Shown: one piece after another, positions 41,276 through 50,040 of the stretch | Layout: each line of letters starts with the position of its first letter | How positions within the stretch are numbered: the stretch's first letter is position 1 | Source: Gordonia spumicola | GTDB lineage: Bacteria; Actinomycetota; Actinomycetes; Mycobacteriales; Mycobacteriaceae | Reading direction: 5' to 3' | Length of the DNA stretch: 64,000 bases | Assembly: GCF_009932475.1 (NCBI RefSeq) | Contig: NZ_BJOV01000005.1 | Location: 124,001 to 188,000 of the forward strand | Position numbers and translations under genes: made by a program | Notes under the pieces: model-generated | What the model was told of the DNA's origin: nothing | The model's database searches: none | The model's input: the letters and a program-made list of their open reading frames with translations, nothing else

Positions 41276-41964
41276 TGACCACCGACGAACATCCGCTCGA
41301 CGCGTTGAGCGCCCTGGCCGTCGACGCCGTCGACGACGTGGAACGCCGACGGCTGCTCCGTCACCTCGACGACTGCCGGAGCTGCCGCGCCGAGCTCGAC
41401 GGACTGCGCGAAGCAGCGTCGATGCTGTCGACGGACGTCGAGCCGGTGCCCGAGCGCCTACGGGCGGCGGTGCTGGCCGCGACACACGCGTCGACGTCCA
41501 CGCGGGATCGGCGCGCCGCACGGCTGATGGTCGCCGCGGCGGTCGGTCTCGTTGTCGTCGCAGGAGGAGTGGGGGCCGCGGTGTGGTCGTCGAATCGTGG
41601 CGCGGACTCGCCCGCGATCGTGCACGACGACACGATCGCCCAGGTCGTCGCGGCCCCCGACATGGAGAAGTCGACCGGGCAGGTCGGAGGCGGCACCGTC
41701 GCCGCGATGTACGCGCCGTCGATGCGCGCGACCGTCGTGACCGTCGCCGATCTGCCCGCGACCGAGCCCGCGATGGGCTATCAGGTGTGGATCACGGTGG
41801 GCGGCCGACGCAAGAGCGCGGGCGTCGTCCCCAGTGGCGCCGGAGACACGTCGGTGGTGATGGCCGACATGGACCGGCCCGGCGACATCGGGCTGTCGGT
41901 GGAACCGATGGCGGGATCTCGTCAGCCGTCGTCGCCGATGGTCGTGACGATCCCGATGCGATGA
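41275..41964 (+). CDS. rskA: Anti-sigma-K factor RskA-like membrane protein
   Basis: 229 residues. N-terminal zinc-type anti-sigma domain with HLDDCRSCRAELDGL (HxxxCxxC), one membrane helix (about 82-102, LMVAAAVGLVVVAGGVGAAV) and the extracytoplasmic RskA domain (MGYQVWITVGGRRKSAGVVP). It would hold the adjacent sigma factor at the membrane until proteolysed. Coupled to sigK by overlapping stop and start. Confidence 0.85.
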   Translation: MTTDEHPLDALSALAVDAVDDVERRRLLRHLDDCRSCRAELDGLREAASMLSTDVEPVPERLRAAVLAATHASTSTRDRRAARLMVAAAVGLVVVAGGVGAAVWSSNRGADSPAIVHDDTIAQVVAAPDMEKSTGQVGGGTVAAMYAPSMRATVVTVADLPATEPAMGYQVWITVGGRRKSAGVVPSGAGDTSVVMADMDRPGDIGLSVEPMAGSRQPSSPMVVTIPMR

Positions 41965-42043
41965 CGACCGATCCCTGCGGGGCGCGGTGACGAATCACTG
42001 ATGACGAGCGTCCGACTGCGGCGCGGTCAGTGAGGAGAGTGCC

Positions 42044-43747
42044 GTGTTGACGGTGATTCTGGTCGGGTTGGCGGGGGGACTGGTGACGGGAGTGTCGCCG
42101 TGTGTGCTGCCGATGCTGCCGATCGTATTCGTGACGGGCGGATCCGGGCCCACGATGTCAGACGATGCCGCCGAACCCCCGAATCGATGGCGGACGCCCG
42201 CGATCATCGCCGGGATCGTCACCAGTTTCAGCGTCATCTCGCTGCTCGGGACGCTGATCCTCAGCGCACTCGGGCTGCCGGATTCGGTGCTGCGGTGGAC
42301 GGGCATCGTCCTGCTGCTCCTGATCGGCGTCGGGTTGATCGTGCCGCAGGTGTCGCACCTGTTGGAGCGGCCGTTCGCGCGGATGCCCGCGTTCACCTCG
42401 GCGGGCCGCGGTGGACGATTCGCGCCGTATCTGCTGGGCATCGGGCTCGGCACGCTGTACGTGCCGTGTGCCGGCCCCGTCCTGGCCGCGATCTCCGTGG
42501 CGGGCGCCACCGGTCAGATCGGCTGGCGCACAGTGGTGTTGACGGTGTCGTTCGCGATCGGCGCGGCGCTTCCGCTCGCGGTGTTCGCCGCTGCCGGGGC
42601 CTCGCTGTCGAGGAGGCTCGCGGCGTACCGCAGCCGTCAGCGGACATTCCGAATCGTCGGCGGAATGGTGCTCATCGGCTTGGCCGCGGCGCTGGTGGTG
42701 GACGCGCCCGCACGCCTGCAGGCGGCCCTCCCGAGTTACACGGCGGCGGCCGATCGCGCGCTCTCCGACTCCGATGCGGTGAACGATGCGCTCGGCCGCT
42801 CGAACTCCGGCGACGCGGCGTGCCGCGGGGAGGCCGACGGTCTCGCCGACTGCGGCGCGGCTCCCGGATTCGACGGCGGCGGACGATGGTTCAACACCGC
42901 GGACGGACGGCCGCTGTCCGCCGCAGACCTGCGCGGGAAGGTCGTTCTCGTCGATTTCTGGACCTACTCGTGCATCAACTGTCTGCGCGACGGCCCGCAC
43001 GTCAGGCAGTGGTACGACGCGTATCGGAGCGCCGGATTGGTCGTGGTCGGCGTGCACACCCCGGAGTTCGCGTTCGAGAAGGACTCCGGCAATGTGGCGT
43101 CGGCCATCGAGTCCGAGCACATCGACTACCCGGTCGTCCAGGACAACGACTTCGCGATCTGGCAGGCCTACGGAAACCGCTACTGGCCGGCCAAGTACGT
43201 GATCGACGCGACGGGTCGGATCCGTGCCGCGAACTTCGGGGAGGGGCGCTACCGCGAGGTCGAGAACGGCATCAGGGACCTGCTGCGTGCGGCGTCGCCC
43301 GGGGTGGTGCTGCCCGCACCCGTCGACACGACCGACACCACCGGATCGAGCGGTGCGGTGTCGCCGGAGATGCACCTGTCGTCGACCCGCTCGAGCGGGG
43401 TCTATGCGGGATCGCCGGAGCTCATCGACGGGTCGCACGACTTCGTGTTCGCCGCGCGGCAGCCCGACGACACCTACGGACTGTCGGGTCGTTTCGACGT
43501 CTCGGACGAATCGGTCACGGCCCGGGCCGATGCCCGGATCCGGCTGGCCGCCACCGCGGACGATGTGAACGCAGTGCTCGGCGGTACCGGCCGGGTCGTG
43601 GTGCACCAGAGTGGGCGAGGAGATCGAGTGATCGACGTCGGCGGTGTCCCGCGCCTCTATCGCCTGACGGACGGCGGTCAGCGAAGCCGACTCCTCACCT
43701 TCGACGTCTCGCCAGGGGTCTCCTGGTTCACGTTCACATTCGGTTGA
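42044..43747 (+). CDS. dipZ: DipZ-like protein: CcdA membrane domain fused to thioredoxin and a C-terminal domain
   Basis: 567 residues from GTG 42044 after GAGGAG. The CcdA/DsbD domain has six membrane helices with redox Cys in GVSPCVLPMLP and YVPCAGPVLA. A long extracytoplasmic linker leads to a TlpA-type thioredoxin domain (about 280-430) with DFWTYSCINCLRDGP (CINC). The C-terminal domain (about 440-567) is beta-rich, as in mycobacterial DipZ. It carries electrons from the cytoplasm to extracytoplasmic disulfides. Adjacent to sigK-rskA, as predicted for a SigK target. Confidence 0.9.
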   Translation: MLTVILVGLAGGLVTGVSPCVLPMLPIVFVTGGSGPTMSDDAAEPPNRWRTPAIIAGIVTSFSVISLLGTLILSALGLPDSVLRWTGIVLLLLIGVGLIVPQVSHLLERPFARMPAFTSAGRGGRFAPYLLGIGLGTLYVPCAGPVLAAISVAGATGQIGWRTVVLTVSFAIGAALPLAVFAAAGASLSRRLAAYRSRQRTFRIVGGMVLIGLAAALVVDAPARLQAALPSYTAAADRALSDSDAVNDALGRSNSGDAACRGEADGLADCGAAPGFDGGGRWFNTADGRPLSAADLRGKVVLVDFWTYSCINCLRDGPHVRQWYDAYRSAGLVVVGVHTPEFAFEKDSGNVASAIESEHIDYPVVQDNDFAIWQAYGNRYWPAKYVIDATGRIRAANFGEGRYREVENGIRDLLRAASPGVVLPAPVDTTDTTGSSGAVSPEMHLSSTRSSGVYAGSPELIDGSHDFVFAARQPDDTYGLSGRFDVSDESVTARADARIRLAATADDVNAVLGGTGRVVVHQSGRGDRVIDVGGVPRLYRLTDGGQRSRLLTFDVSPGVSWFTFTFG

Positions 43748-43767
43748 CGCGACACGCCGCGCGCGGT

Positions 43768-43786
43768 GGAACCGGATTCCGGTTCC
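43768..43786 (+). terminator. Terminator after dipZ
   Basis: GGAACCGG (43768-43775) pairs perfectly with CCGGTTCC (43779-43786) around ATT. Confidence 0.6.
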
Positions 43787-43802
43787 GTGCGTCTGACTGA
43801 GT

Positions 43803-44102
43803 ATGAAGGCAGTCACAGTTGATCAGACATCAGTACGCACGGCGGCCGACGCGCAGGACCGTGCGGCCGACCGGGTCGGTGAGCAGGCGAGCGCCGAAGG
43901 CCTGGACACGAGCTCGCTCACGCCGGTGTTCGGGTTGATCGGCGCGGGATTCCTCGCCGCCCTCGCCGACGTCCGGCAGCAGCGTTCGACGACGCTCGCC
44001 GCGGCGGAGCAGGCACACCGGACGGCGTCGACGACGACGAAGGCGGCGTGCTGCGCGTACACGTGCTGCGATGCGACGTCGGCGGCGGGGATGACGGCAT
44101 GA
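43803..44102 (+). CDS. EspC/DUF2580-like small protein
   Basis: 99 residues: MKAVTVDQTSVRTAADAQDR, a helix, GLDTSSLTPVFGLIGAGFLA, then a second helix rich in Ala and Thr, ending with several Cys. The helix-turn-helix hairpin with a Gly-containing middle resembles small secreted ESX-type (WXG100/EspC) proteins, but the W-x-G is absent. Its stop overlaps the ATG of the NlpC/P60 gene, implying joint function at the cell surface. Confidence 0.6.
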   Translation: MKAVTVDQTSVRTAADAQDRAADRVGEQASAEGLDTSSLTPVFGLIGAGFLAALADVRQQRSTTLAAAEQAHRTASTTTKAACCAYTCCDATSAAGMTA

Positions 44103-45028
44103 GCGCCGACGTCTTGATCGCCCCGCTCAAGGTGCTCATCGCAACCCTCGGCACCGGCGACCTGCCCGCGGGGGCCACCGCCGGACTCACCGGCGCGTCG
44201 ACCAGGCTCGGCTCCGCGGCCGACGAATCGATGACGACGGTCGCCGCGTCCACGGCCGGATGGCGGGGGAAGGGCGGGGACGCCGCGGTCGCCGCGGCGA
44301 CGTCGCTGGCCGACGCGGACACGGCGCTCGGGTCGTCGGGGACGGAGGTCGCGCAGGTCATCGCCACGGCGGCCTCGCACGTCAAGACGGCGAACACCGA
44401 GTTGAACAGGTTGGTGGAGTCGTTCGTGTCGGCGGTCGCCGCGGCCGGATCCGTCACGACGCCTGCCGGACTCGCCGTCCTGATCCCCGTCGCACTCGAC
44501 CACATCGGTCGGGGAGTGGCAGTCGTGGCCCGGGCGCAGTCGGAGTTGGAGAGCGACACCGCCGCGCTCGAACGCCATCGGGCGTCGTCGGACACGACCG
44601 GCAGGACCACCACGACGGGCACGGCAGGCGGAACCGGAACGCAGGTGATCCTGCCCGACGGCACCGTGGTGCAGGCGCCGAACGAACGCGCGGCGACAGC
44701 GGTGCGTGCGGCGCTCAGCGTCCGCGGCACGCCGTACGTATGGGGCGGCACCACCACGGACGGCTTCGACTGCAGCGGATTCACCCAATGGGCGTACCGG
44801 CAGGCCGGCCTGGAACTGCCGCGGCTGGCACAGGATCAGGACCTCGCGGGCGATGCCGTCGCGCAGTCCGACCTCATGCCGGGCGATCTCGCGGTCTGGT
44901 CCGGCCACGTCGCGATGTACATCGGCAACGACCAGTTCGTCGAGACCGGCGGCGACCCGGTCGGCATCACACCGCTGCGGACGACCAACGCCGATCAGAC
45001 GTTCGAAGGCTTCTACCGGCCGAGATGA
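44099..45028 (+). CDS. NlpC/P60 peptidoglycan hydrolase with ESX-like N-terminal domain
   Basis: 309 residues. The N-terminal two-thirds is helical, with the WRGKGGDAAVAAATSLADAD segment recalling ESX-type helical hairpins; there is no classical signal peptide. The C-terminal NlpC/P60 domain (about 195-309) has the catalytic Cys in TTDGFDCSGFTQWAYRQAG, His in WSGHVAMYIG and a third polar residue. Likely cuts D-Glu to diaminopimelate bonds. Coupled to the small upstream gene; the pair may be exported by a type VII system, which is inference. Confidence 0.82.
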   Translation: MSADVLIAPLKVLIATLGTGDLPAGATAGLTGASTRLGSAADESMTTVAASTAGWRGKGGDAAVAAATSLADADTALGSSGTEVAQVIATAASHVKTANTELNRLVESFVSAVAAAGSVTTPAGLAVLIPVALDHIGRGVAVVARAQSELESDTAALERHRASSDTTGRTTTTGTAGGTGTQVILPDGTVVQAPNERAATAVRAALSVRGTPYVWGGTTTDGFDCSGFTQWAYRQAGLELPRLAQDQDLAGDAVAQSDLMPGDLAVWSGHVAMYIGNDQFVETGGDPVGITPLRTTNADQTFEGFYRPR

Positions 45029-45054
45029 GCGTCGACATGTCTTAAGATCTGCCC

Positions 45055-45702
45055 ATGACTTCGGCCTCAGACGACGGCGTGCAGGTGCGCGTCGTCGACC
45101 ATCCGCTGACCCGTGCGTGGCTGTCGATCCTCCGGGATCAGGCCACCGACAACACCGCGTTCCGCAGTGCACTCGCTCGCCTGTCGCAGATGCTCGTCTA
45201 CGAGGCGTTCGCGGACGTTCCCGTCGACGACGTGGACGTGCAGACGCCGGTCGCGGTGGCCCCCGGCGTGAAGGTGACGACTCCGCCGCTGTTCGTCCCG
45301 GTGCTCCGCGCGGGGCTCGGCATGCTCGAGTCGGCGCTGTCCGTGCTGCCGGACTCCCGGATCGGGTTCGTCGGAGTGGGACGCGATGAGGAGACGGCGC
45401 GACCCGTCGAATACCTCGCATCGCTGCCCGCGGACCTGACGGGTCAGCCCGTGTACGTCCTCGATCCGATGCTCGCGACCGGCGGTTCGCTCATCCACAC
45501 GCTCGACCTGCTCGCCGAACGCGGAGCGACCGACTTGACGGCCGTCTGCGTCGTCGGTGCGCCGGAAGGAGTGGCCGCCCTGCGCGCGTCGACACACCGA
45601 CTGCGGCTCGTGATCGGCGCGGTCGACGAGCACCTGAATGAGGACGCGTTCATCGTGCCGGGCCTCGGCGACGCGGGCGACCGCCAGTTCGGGCCCCGCT
45701 GA
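45055..45702 (+). CDS. upp: Uracil phosphoribosyltransferase
   Basis: 215 residues. The PRPP-binding loop is [18 protein letters not shown] and the uracil-binding end is [14 protein letters not shown]. The N-terminal [13 protein letters not shown] and [12 protein letters not shown] are family marks. Makes UMP from uracil and PRPP, joining the salvage genes nearby. Confidence 0.96.
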   Translation: MTSASDDGVQVRVVDHPLTRAWLSILRDQATDNTAFRSALARLSQMLVYEAFADVPVDDVDVQTPVAVAPGVKVTTPPLFVPVLRAGLGMLESALSVLPDSRIGFVGVGRDEETARPVEYLASLPADLTGQPVYVLDPMLATGGSLIHTLDLLAERGATDLTAVCVVGAPEGVAALRASTHRLRLVIGAVDEHLNEDAFIVPGLGDAGDRQFGPR

Positions 45703-45706
45703 TCCG

Positions 45707-46354
45707 GTGCAGTCCGCCCGCCGCCGTGAGGTGGTTCTCGCGCTCGTGCTCGCCGCGGTGGCCGGCGCGCTCGACGCGGTCGGGTTCCTGCATTTGGGCG
45801 GGTACTTCATCTCGTTCATGAGCGGCAACACGACCCGAATGTCCGCCGAGGTGGTCGGCCTGCAATGGTCGGACGCCGGTCGGGCGTTCGGGCTCATCGG
45901 CCTGTTCTTCGCAGGCGCGGTCGTCGGTGCGGTCGTCTCGCGGATGGGTGACGGCCGCGTCACCGTCCTCGCGACGGCGACCGGCATCGTCGCGCTGTCG
46001 GCGACCGCGGCGCTGGTGGCGTCGGATGCGGCGGTCCCGCCGGTCCTGGGCGTCGCCGTGGCCATGGGCGTCATGAACGCGACGTTCCTGCGGGACGGTG
46101 AGGTGTCGATAGGTCTCACGTACATGACCGGGACGCTCGTGAAGGCCGCGCAGCAATTGGGCGCCGCCTTGCTCGGTGGCCCGAGATGGCAGTGGGTCCG
46201 ATACCTCGGGATGTGGGCCGCACTGGCCGCGGGCTCGCTGCTCGGGGCGTGGGCGTACGTGGCCTGGTCGGTCGCCGCGCTGTGGCCCGTGTGCGCGGTG
46301 ATGGCCGCCGCCACGGCGGCGGCATGGCGCGTCCGCCGGTCCGCGCAGCGTTGA
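45707..46354 (+). CDS. DUF1275 (YoaK-family) membrane protein
   Basis: 215 residues from GTG 45707, five bases after upp. Six hydrophobic segments; AGALDAVGFLHLGGYFISFM and SGNTTRMSAEV match the DUF1275 signature (D-A-x-x-x-x-x-x-G-x-F-x-S-x-x-T-G-N). Function unknown; possibly a small-molecule carrier. Convergent with the next gene. Confidence 0.87.
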   Translation: MQSARRREVVLALVLAAVAGALDAVGFLHLGGYFISFMSGNTTRMSAEVVGLQWSDAGRAFGLIGLFFAGAVVGAVVSRMGDGRVTVLATATGIVALSATAALVASDAAVPPVLGVAVAMGVMNATFLRDGEVSIGLTYMTGTLVKAAQQLGAALLGGPRWQWVRYLGMWAALAAGSLLGAWAYVAWSVAALWPVCAVMAAATAAAWRVRRSAQR

Positions 46355-46362
46355 CTCCGCGG

Positions 46363-46989
46363 TCAGTCCACCCAGGCGCTGATCATCGACTCCTGCTGCG
46401 GTCCGCGGTCGGGAAGGTAGATCGTCAACTGCGACGGCGACACCACGTACTGGGTGCTGCCGTTGACCGCGGTGAACGTGTCGCCCGCGCGGCTCGGGTA
46501 GTCGATCGTGATGCCGCCCGCCCCGGACCAGCCCTTGTAGTACAGGCGCGACGTGTCGGACCCGACCTGGCACACCACGATGTGCGAGCGCGAGGTGTAG
46601 CCGACGAACACCGCGTCGTCGTCGGCGTTGCAGCGGGCCCCGGAGATGCCGATGAACCCCTGCCGGTCGGCGCCCGACACCGTCGGTGTGGATGCGGGCC
46701 GCGACGGCTGCGTGGAGGACGGGGACACCACCGACGTGACGGTGACCGGAGGCTGCGGGGTGCCGGAGTCGGGCGGCACCGGCTGTTGGATGGACGATTC
46801 GGGAGGCGTCGCCTGGTCCTTCGACGAATGGCCGCCCGCGAAGTAGAACGCGGCGATGACGCCGCCGATGAGCACCAGCAGGCCCGCGATGACGGCGAGC
46901 ATCACCGCGGGCGACGTCCACTGCGAGCGCGGCGGACCCGGCGTGCCCGGCGGCATCGTCGGATAGCTGGGTTGGTTCGGGTACGTCAT
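46363..46989 (-). CDS. Membrane-anchored serine-rich secreted-domain protein
   Basis: 208 residues. Pro-rich cytosolic N terminus (MTYPNQPSYPTMPPGTPGPP), one membrane helix (about 28-50, AVMLAVIAGLLVLIGGVIAA), a Pro/Ser/Thr linker and a C-terminal extracellular domain with two Cys (GISGARCNADDDAVFVGYTS, then IVVCQVGSD). Similar layouts are common among mycolata proteins of unknown function. Coupled to the pmmB stop by ATGA. Confidence 0.75.
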   Translation of the reverse strand: MTYPNQPSYPTMPPGTPGPPRSQWTSPAVMLAVIAGLLVLIGGVIAAFYFAGGHSSKDQATPPESSIQQPVPPDSGTPQPPVTVTSVVSPSSTQPSRPASTPTVSGADRQGFIGISGARCNADDDAVFVGYTSRSHIVVCQVGSDTSRLYYKGWSGAGGITIDYPSRAGDTFTAVNGSTQYVVSPSQLTIYLPDRGPQQESMISAWVD

Positions 46990-48509
46990 CGGTTCGGCTC
47001 CTCTGCCCGTGCCGCGTCGAGCACGTCGTCGATCGCCCGCTGCAGCTGGGTCTCCATGCGCGCCCGGACGCTTTCCACGGTATCGGGCCCCGCCGGGCGG
47101 GTCATCTGGCCGTAGAACTTCATCTTCGGCTCGGTTCCGCTCGGACGGGCGATCACCCGCAGCGTTCGGCCGTCCCCATCGGTTCCGGACAGTTCGATCG
47201 CATCGGTCCGGAGTCGGTCGCCGCGAGTCAGGTAGTCGTTCACCGTGATGGCGAAGCCCGCGATCGTCGTCGGCGGACGGTGTCGCAGGGCGCGGGTGAG
47301 GGCGTCGCCGTCGGCGGGACTGTCGAAGCGGACCGATCGCCCCGCCGTCATGTGAACGCCGTACCGGGCCATCAGCGCGTCGAGCGCGGCGCCGAGCCCG
47401 CCGCGTCCGCGCCACGACTGCGCGATCCGGGCGGCCGCGATCGCGGCGCTCACCCCGTCCTTGTCGCGGACCGCGGCCGGGTCGACGCAGTGCCCGAGCG
47501 CCTCCTCGTAGGCGTAGACGAGCGGTTCGCCCGCCCGGACCAGCCACTTGAACCCGGTGAGCGTGCGGCGGGCGTCGAACCCGCGGGCGCGGGCGATCGA
47601 GTCCATCAGCGTCCCCGACACGATGGAACTGGCGACCACGGCGTCGGGCGCGGCGGCGTCGAGGATCGCGTCGCCGAGCAGCGCACCGGTCTCGTCGCCG
47701 GTCAGCATGCGCCACGCGTCGCCGACCCGGACGCCGACGGCGCAGCGGTCGGCGTCGGGATCCAGGGCGATCGCCAGGTCGGCGTCGACGCGTCGCGCGT
47801 GGTCGAGCAGCAGGTCGGTGGCCCCGGGCTCCTCCGGGTTCGGGAACGCCACCGTCGGGAAGTCGGGGTCGGGTGCGAACTGCTCGGCGACGGGATGCAC
47901 GTCCGGGAATCCGGCGCGCGCGAGCGCGTCGACGGCGAGCCGACCGCCGACGCCGTGCATCGCGGTGAGCGCGATCCGCACCGAGGGCGCCGCGACCGGC
48001 GGGAATCGATCGGCCAGACGTGCCAGGTAGTCCGCTCGGACGCCGCGTGCGCGTTCGTCGGGCGCACACGGCGTGCGGCGCACCGTCGACGGGTCGACCG
48101 CGGCGATGGCCGCCTCGATCTCCCGGTCGGCAGGCTCGACGAGCTGCGCGCCGCCGTCCAGATACACCTTGTAGCCGTTGTCGGCGGCCGGGTTGTGCGA
48201 CGCGGTGATCATGACGCCCGCAGCGGCGTCGAGAGCGCGGCACGCGAACGCGACCAGGGGAGTCGGTCCCGGATCGGGCAGCGCGACGACGTCGAACCCG
48301 GCGGCGGCGAACACGTCACGGGTGGCGGCCGCGAAGCGGTCCGACCCGTGGCGGGCGTCTCGTCCGACGACGACGGTCCGTCCGGCGTGGCCGCGCGCGG
48401 TGAGCCAGGCGGCGAGGCCAGCCGTCGCGCGGGTGACGTTCTCGACGTTCATCCCGTCGGGCCCGTCCCGGACGGGCCCGCGGAGTCCGGCGGTGCCGAA
48501 CGACAGCAT
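46986..48509 (-). CDS. pmmB: Phosphomannomutase / phosphoglucomutase (PmmB-like)
   Basis: 507 residues of the alpha-D-phosphohexomutase family. FGTAGLRGPVRDG at the N terminus, the phosphoserine loop MITASHNPAADNGYKVY, the metal-binding DPDADRCAVGV, the sugar-binding YEEALGHCV and the phosphate-binding RPSGTEPKMKFY are all present. Probably interconverts hexose or pentose phosphates; in this salvage context it may act on (deoxy)ribose-1-phosphate released by the neighbouring phosphorylases. Stop and start overlap with the PNP gene. Confidence 0.93.
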   Translation of the reverse strand: MLSFGTAGLRGPVRDGPDGMNVENVTRATAGLAAWLTARGHAGRTVVVGRDARHGSDRFAAATRDVFAAAGFDVVALPDPGPTPLVAFACRALDAAAGVMITASHNPAADNGYKVYLDGGAQLVEPADREIEAAIAAVDPSTVRRTPCAPDERARGVRADYLARLADRFPPVAAPSVRIALTAMHGVGGRLAVDALARAGFPDVHPVAEQFAPDPDFPTVAFPNPEEPGATDLLLDHARRVDADLAIALDPDADRCAVGVRVGDAWRMLTGDETGALLGDAILDAAAPDAVVASSIVSGTLMDSIARARGFDARRTLTGFKWLVRAGEPLVYAYEEALGHCVDPAAVRDKDGVSAAIAAARIAQSWRGRGGLGAALDALMARYGVHMTAGRSVRFDSPADGDALTRALRHRPPTTIAGFAITVNDYLTRGDRLRTDAIELSGTDGDGRTLRVIARPSGTEPKMKFYGQMTRPAGPDTVESVRARMETQLQRAIDDVLDAARAEEPNR

Positions 48510-49315
48510 CAGGCGATCTCGGAGATCACGTCGCGGAGCAGGCCGCCCATGCGGGTCGCCGACTCCCGGCCGACGGCCAGCACCTCGGCGTGGTCGAGGG
48601 CGTCACCGGTGATACCGGCCGCCAGATTCGTCACCAGCGACAGGCCGAGGACGTCGAGGCCTGCGGCCCTGGCGGCGATCGTCTCGTGAACGGTCGACAT
48701 CCCGACCAGGTCGGCGCCCAAAGTCGCGAGCATCCGGATCTCGGCAGGCGTCTCGTACTGGGGGCCGGGGAGTCCCGCGTACACGCCGTCGGCGAGGTCG
48801 GGGTCCACGCGTCGCGCGGCGTCGCGCAATGACGGTCGGTACGCGTCGACCATGTTCACGAACTGCGCGCCACACAGCGGTGAGCGGCCGGTGAGGTTGA
48901 TCTGGTCGGCGATGAGGACGGGCTGCCCGACGCGCAGACCGGGCGCGATGCCGCCCGCGGCGTTGGTGAGGACGACGGTGTGCGCTCCCGCCGCCGCGGC
49001 GGTCCGGATCGGGTGGACCACGTGGGCCAGGTCGTGACCCTCGTAGGCGTGGACGCGGCCGAGGAACACGAGGACTCGAGCGTCGCCGACCCGGACCGAC
49101 CGCACGGTGCCCGCATGGCCCTGCGCCGACGGCGCCGCGAACCCGGGGAGCACGGTGGTCGCGACCTCGGCGGCGGCCGTCCCGATCGCGGCGGCGGCCG
49201 GAGCCCAACCCGAGCCGAGGACGACGGCCACATCGTGTCGGGGCGAGCCGGTCTCGGCTGCGATGGCGGCCGCCGCGGCGATCGCGGCGGCATCGGGGTC
49301 GAGGGTCGGATCCAT
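48509..49315 (-). CDS. deoD: Purine nucleoside phosphorylase
   Basis: 268 residues, trimeric PNP class. [20 protein letters not shown] opens the fold, phosphate is bound by [10 protein letters not shown], and purine-recognition segments are [15 protein letters not shown] and [20 protein letters not shown] then LVTNLAAGI. Splits inosine and guanosine forms into base and ribose-1-phosphate. First gene of the PNP-pmmB unit. Confidence 0.94.
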   Translation of the reverse strand: MDPTLDPDAAAIAAAAAIAAETGSPRHDVAVVLGSGWAPAAAAIGTAAAEVATTVLPGFAAPSAQGHAGTVRSVRVGDARVLVFLGRVHAYEGHDLAHVVHPIRTAAAAGAHTVVLTNAAGGIAPGLRVGQPVLIADQINLTGRSPLCGAQFVNMVDAYRPSLRDAARRVDPDLADGVYAGLPGPQYETPAEIRMLATLGADLVGMSTVHETIAARAAGLDVLGLSLVTNLAAGITGDALDHAEVLAVGRESATRMGGLLRDVISEIA

Positions 49316-49344
49316 GATCCAACCCTAAGATATGGTTTTCAGCT

Positions 49345-50040
49345 ATGCCGTACTTGAACGTGACCGACGACGCAGCCGAGCTCTACCTGGGCGCCGAGGG
49401 CGTCGAACTGGACGAGGCGAACCCCGAGAATCGGTTCGGCGTCGACTGGATGTCCGCAGTGACCGCGCTCATCGACGAGGCGATCGCCGCGAGCAAGCCG
49501 CTGATCATCTCGGCTACCGGCAAGTTCTTCACGAACGGCCTCGACACCGACTACGTCTTCGCCAATGCGGGCGAGCTGCCCGCGTACCTGGACACCGTGC
49601 ACGCGCTGTACGCGAAGGTGCTGACCGTGCCCGCGCCCGTGATCGTGGCGATCAACGGCCACGCGTTCGGTGCGGGCGCGATGCTCGCGCTGTGCGCCGA
49701 TCACCGGATCATGCGCAACGACCGCGGCTTCTGGTCGCTGCCCGAGGCTGCGCTCAACATGCCGTTCACGCGTGGCATGGCGTCGCTGGTGCGCACTCGC
49801 GTTCCGGACGCCTCCGCGACCGAGGCGATGCTGACGAGCCGCCGATACGGCGGCGACGACGCGGTAGCCGCGGGCATCGTCGACGAGGCCGTCGCCGCCG
49901 ACGCCCTGCTCGAACGCGCCCGCGAGGTCGCTCGCACCCGTTCGGCGCTGGTCGGCGACAACCAGGGCGTCATCAAGCGCGGCCTGCGTCTTCCGCTGCT
50001 CGAGGATCTCGCGACCCCGACCCCGGGGACTCTCCTGTAA
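49345..50040 (+). CDS. Enoyl-CoA hydratase/isomerase family protein
   Basis: 231 residues with the crotonase fold. GKFFTNGLDTDYVFANAGEL supplies the oxyanion-hole region and INGHAFGAGAMLALCADHRI is the hallmark. The usual catalytic Glu pair is not obvious (LPEAALNMPFTRGMA keeps one Glu), so it may be an isomerase or a related activity. Four-codon overlap style: its TAA stop shares a base with the next ATG. Confidence 0.85.
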   Translation: MPYLNVTDDAAELYLGAEGVELDEANPENRFGVDWMSAVTALIDEAIAASKPLIISATGKFFTNGLDTDYVFANAGELPAYLDTVHALYAKVLTVPAPVIVAINGHAFGAGAMLALCADHRIMRNDRGFWSLPEAALNMPFTRGMASLVRTRVPDASATEAMLTSRRYGGDDAVAAGIVDEAVAADALLERAREVARTRSALVGDNQGVIKRGLRLPLLEDLATPTPGTLL

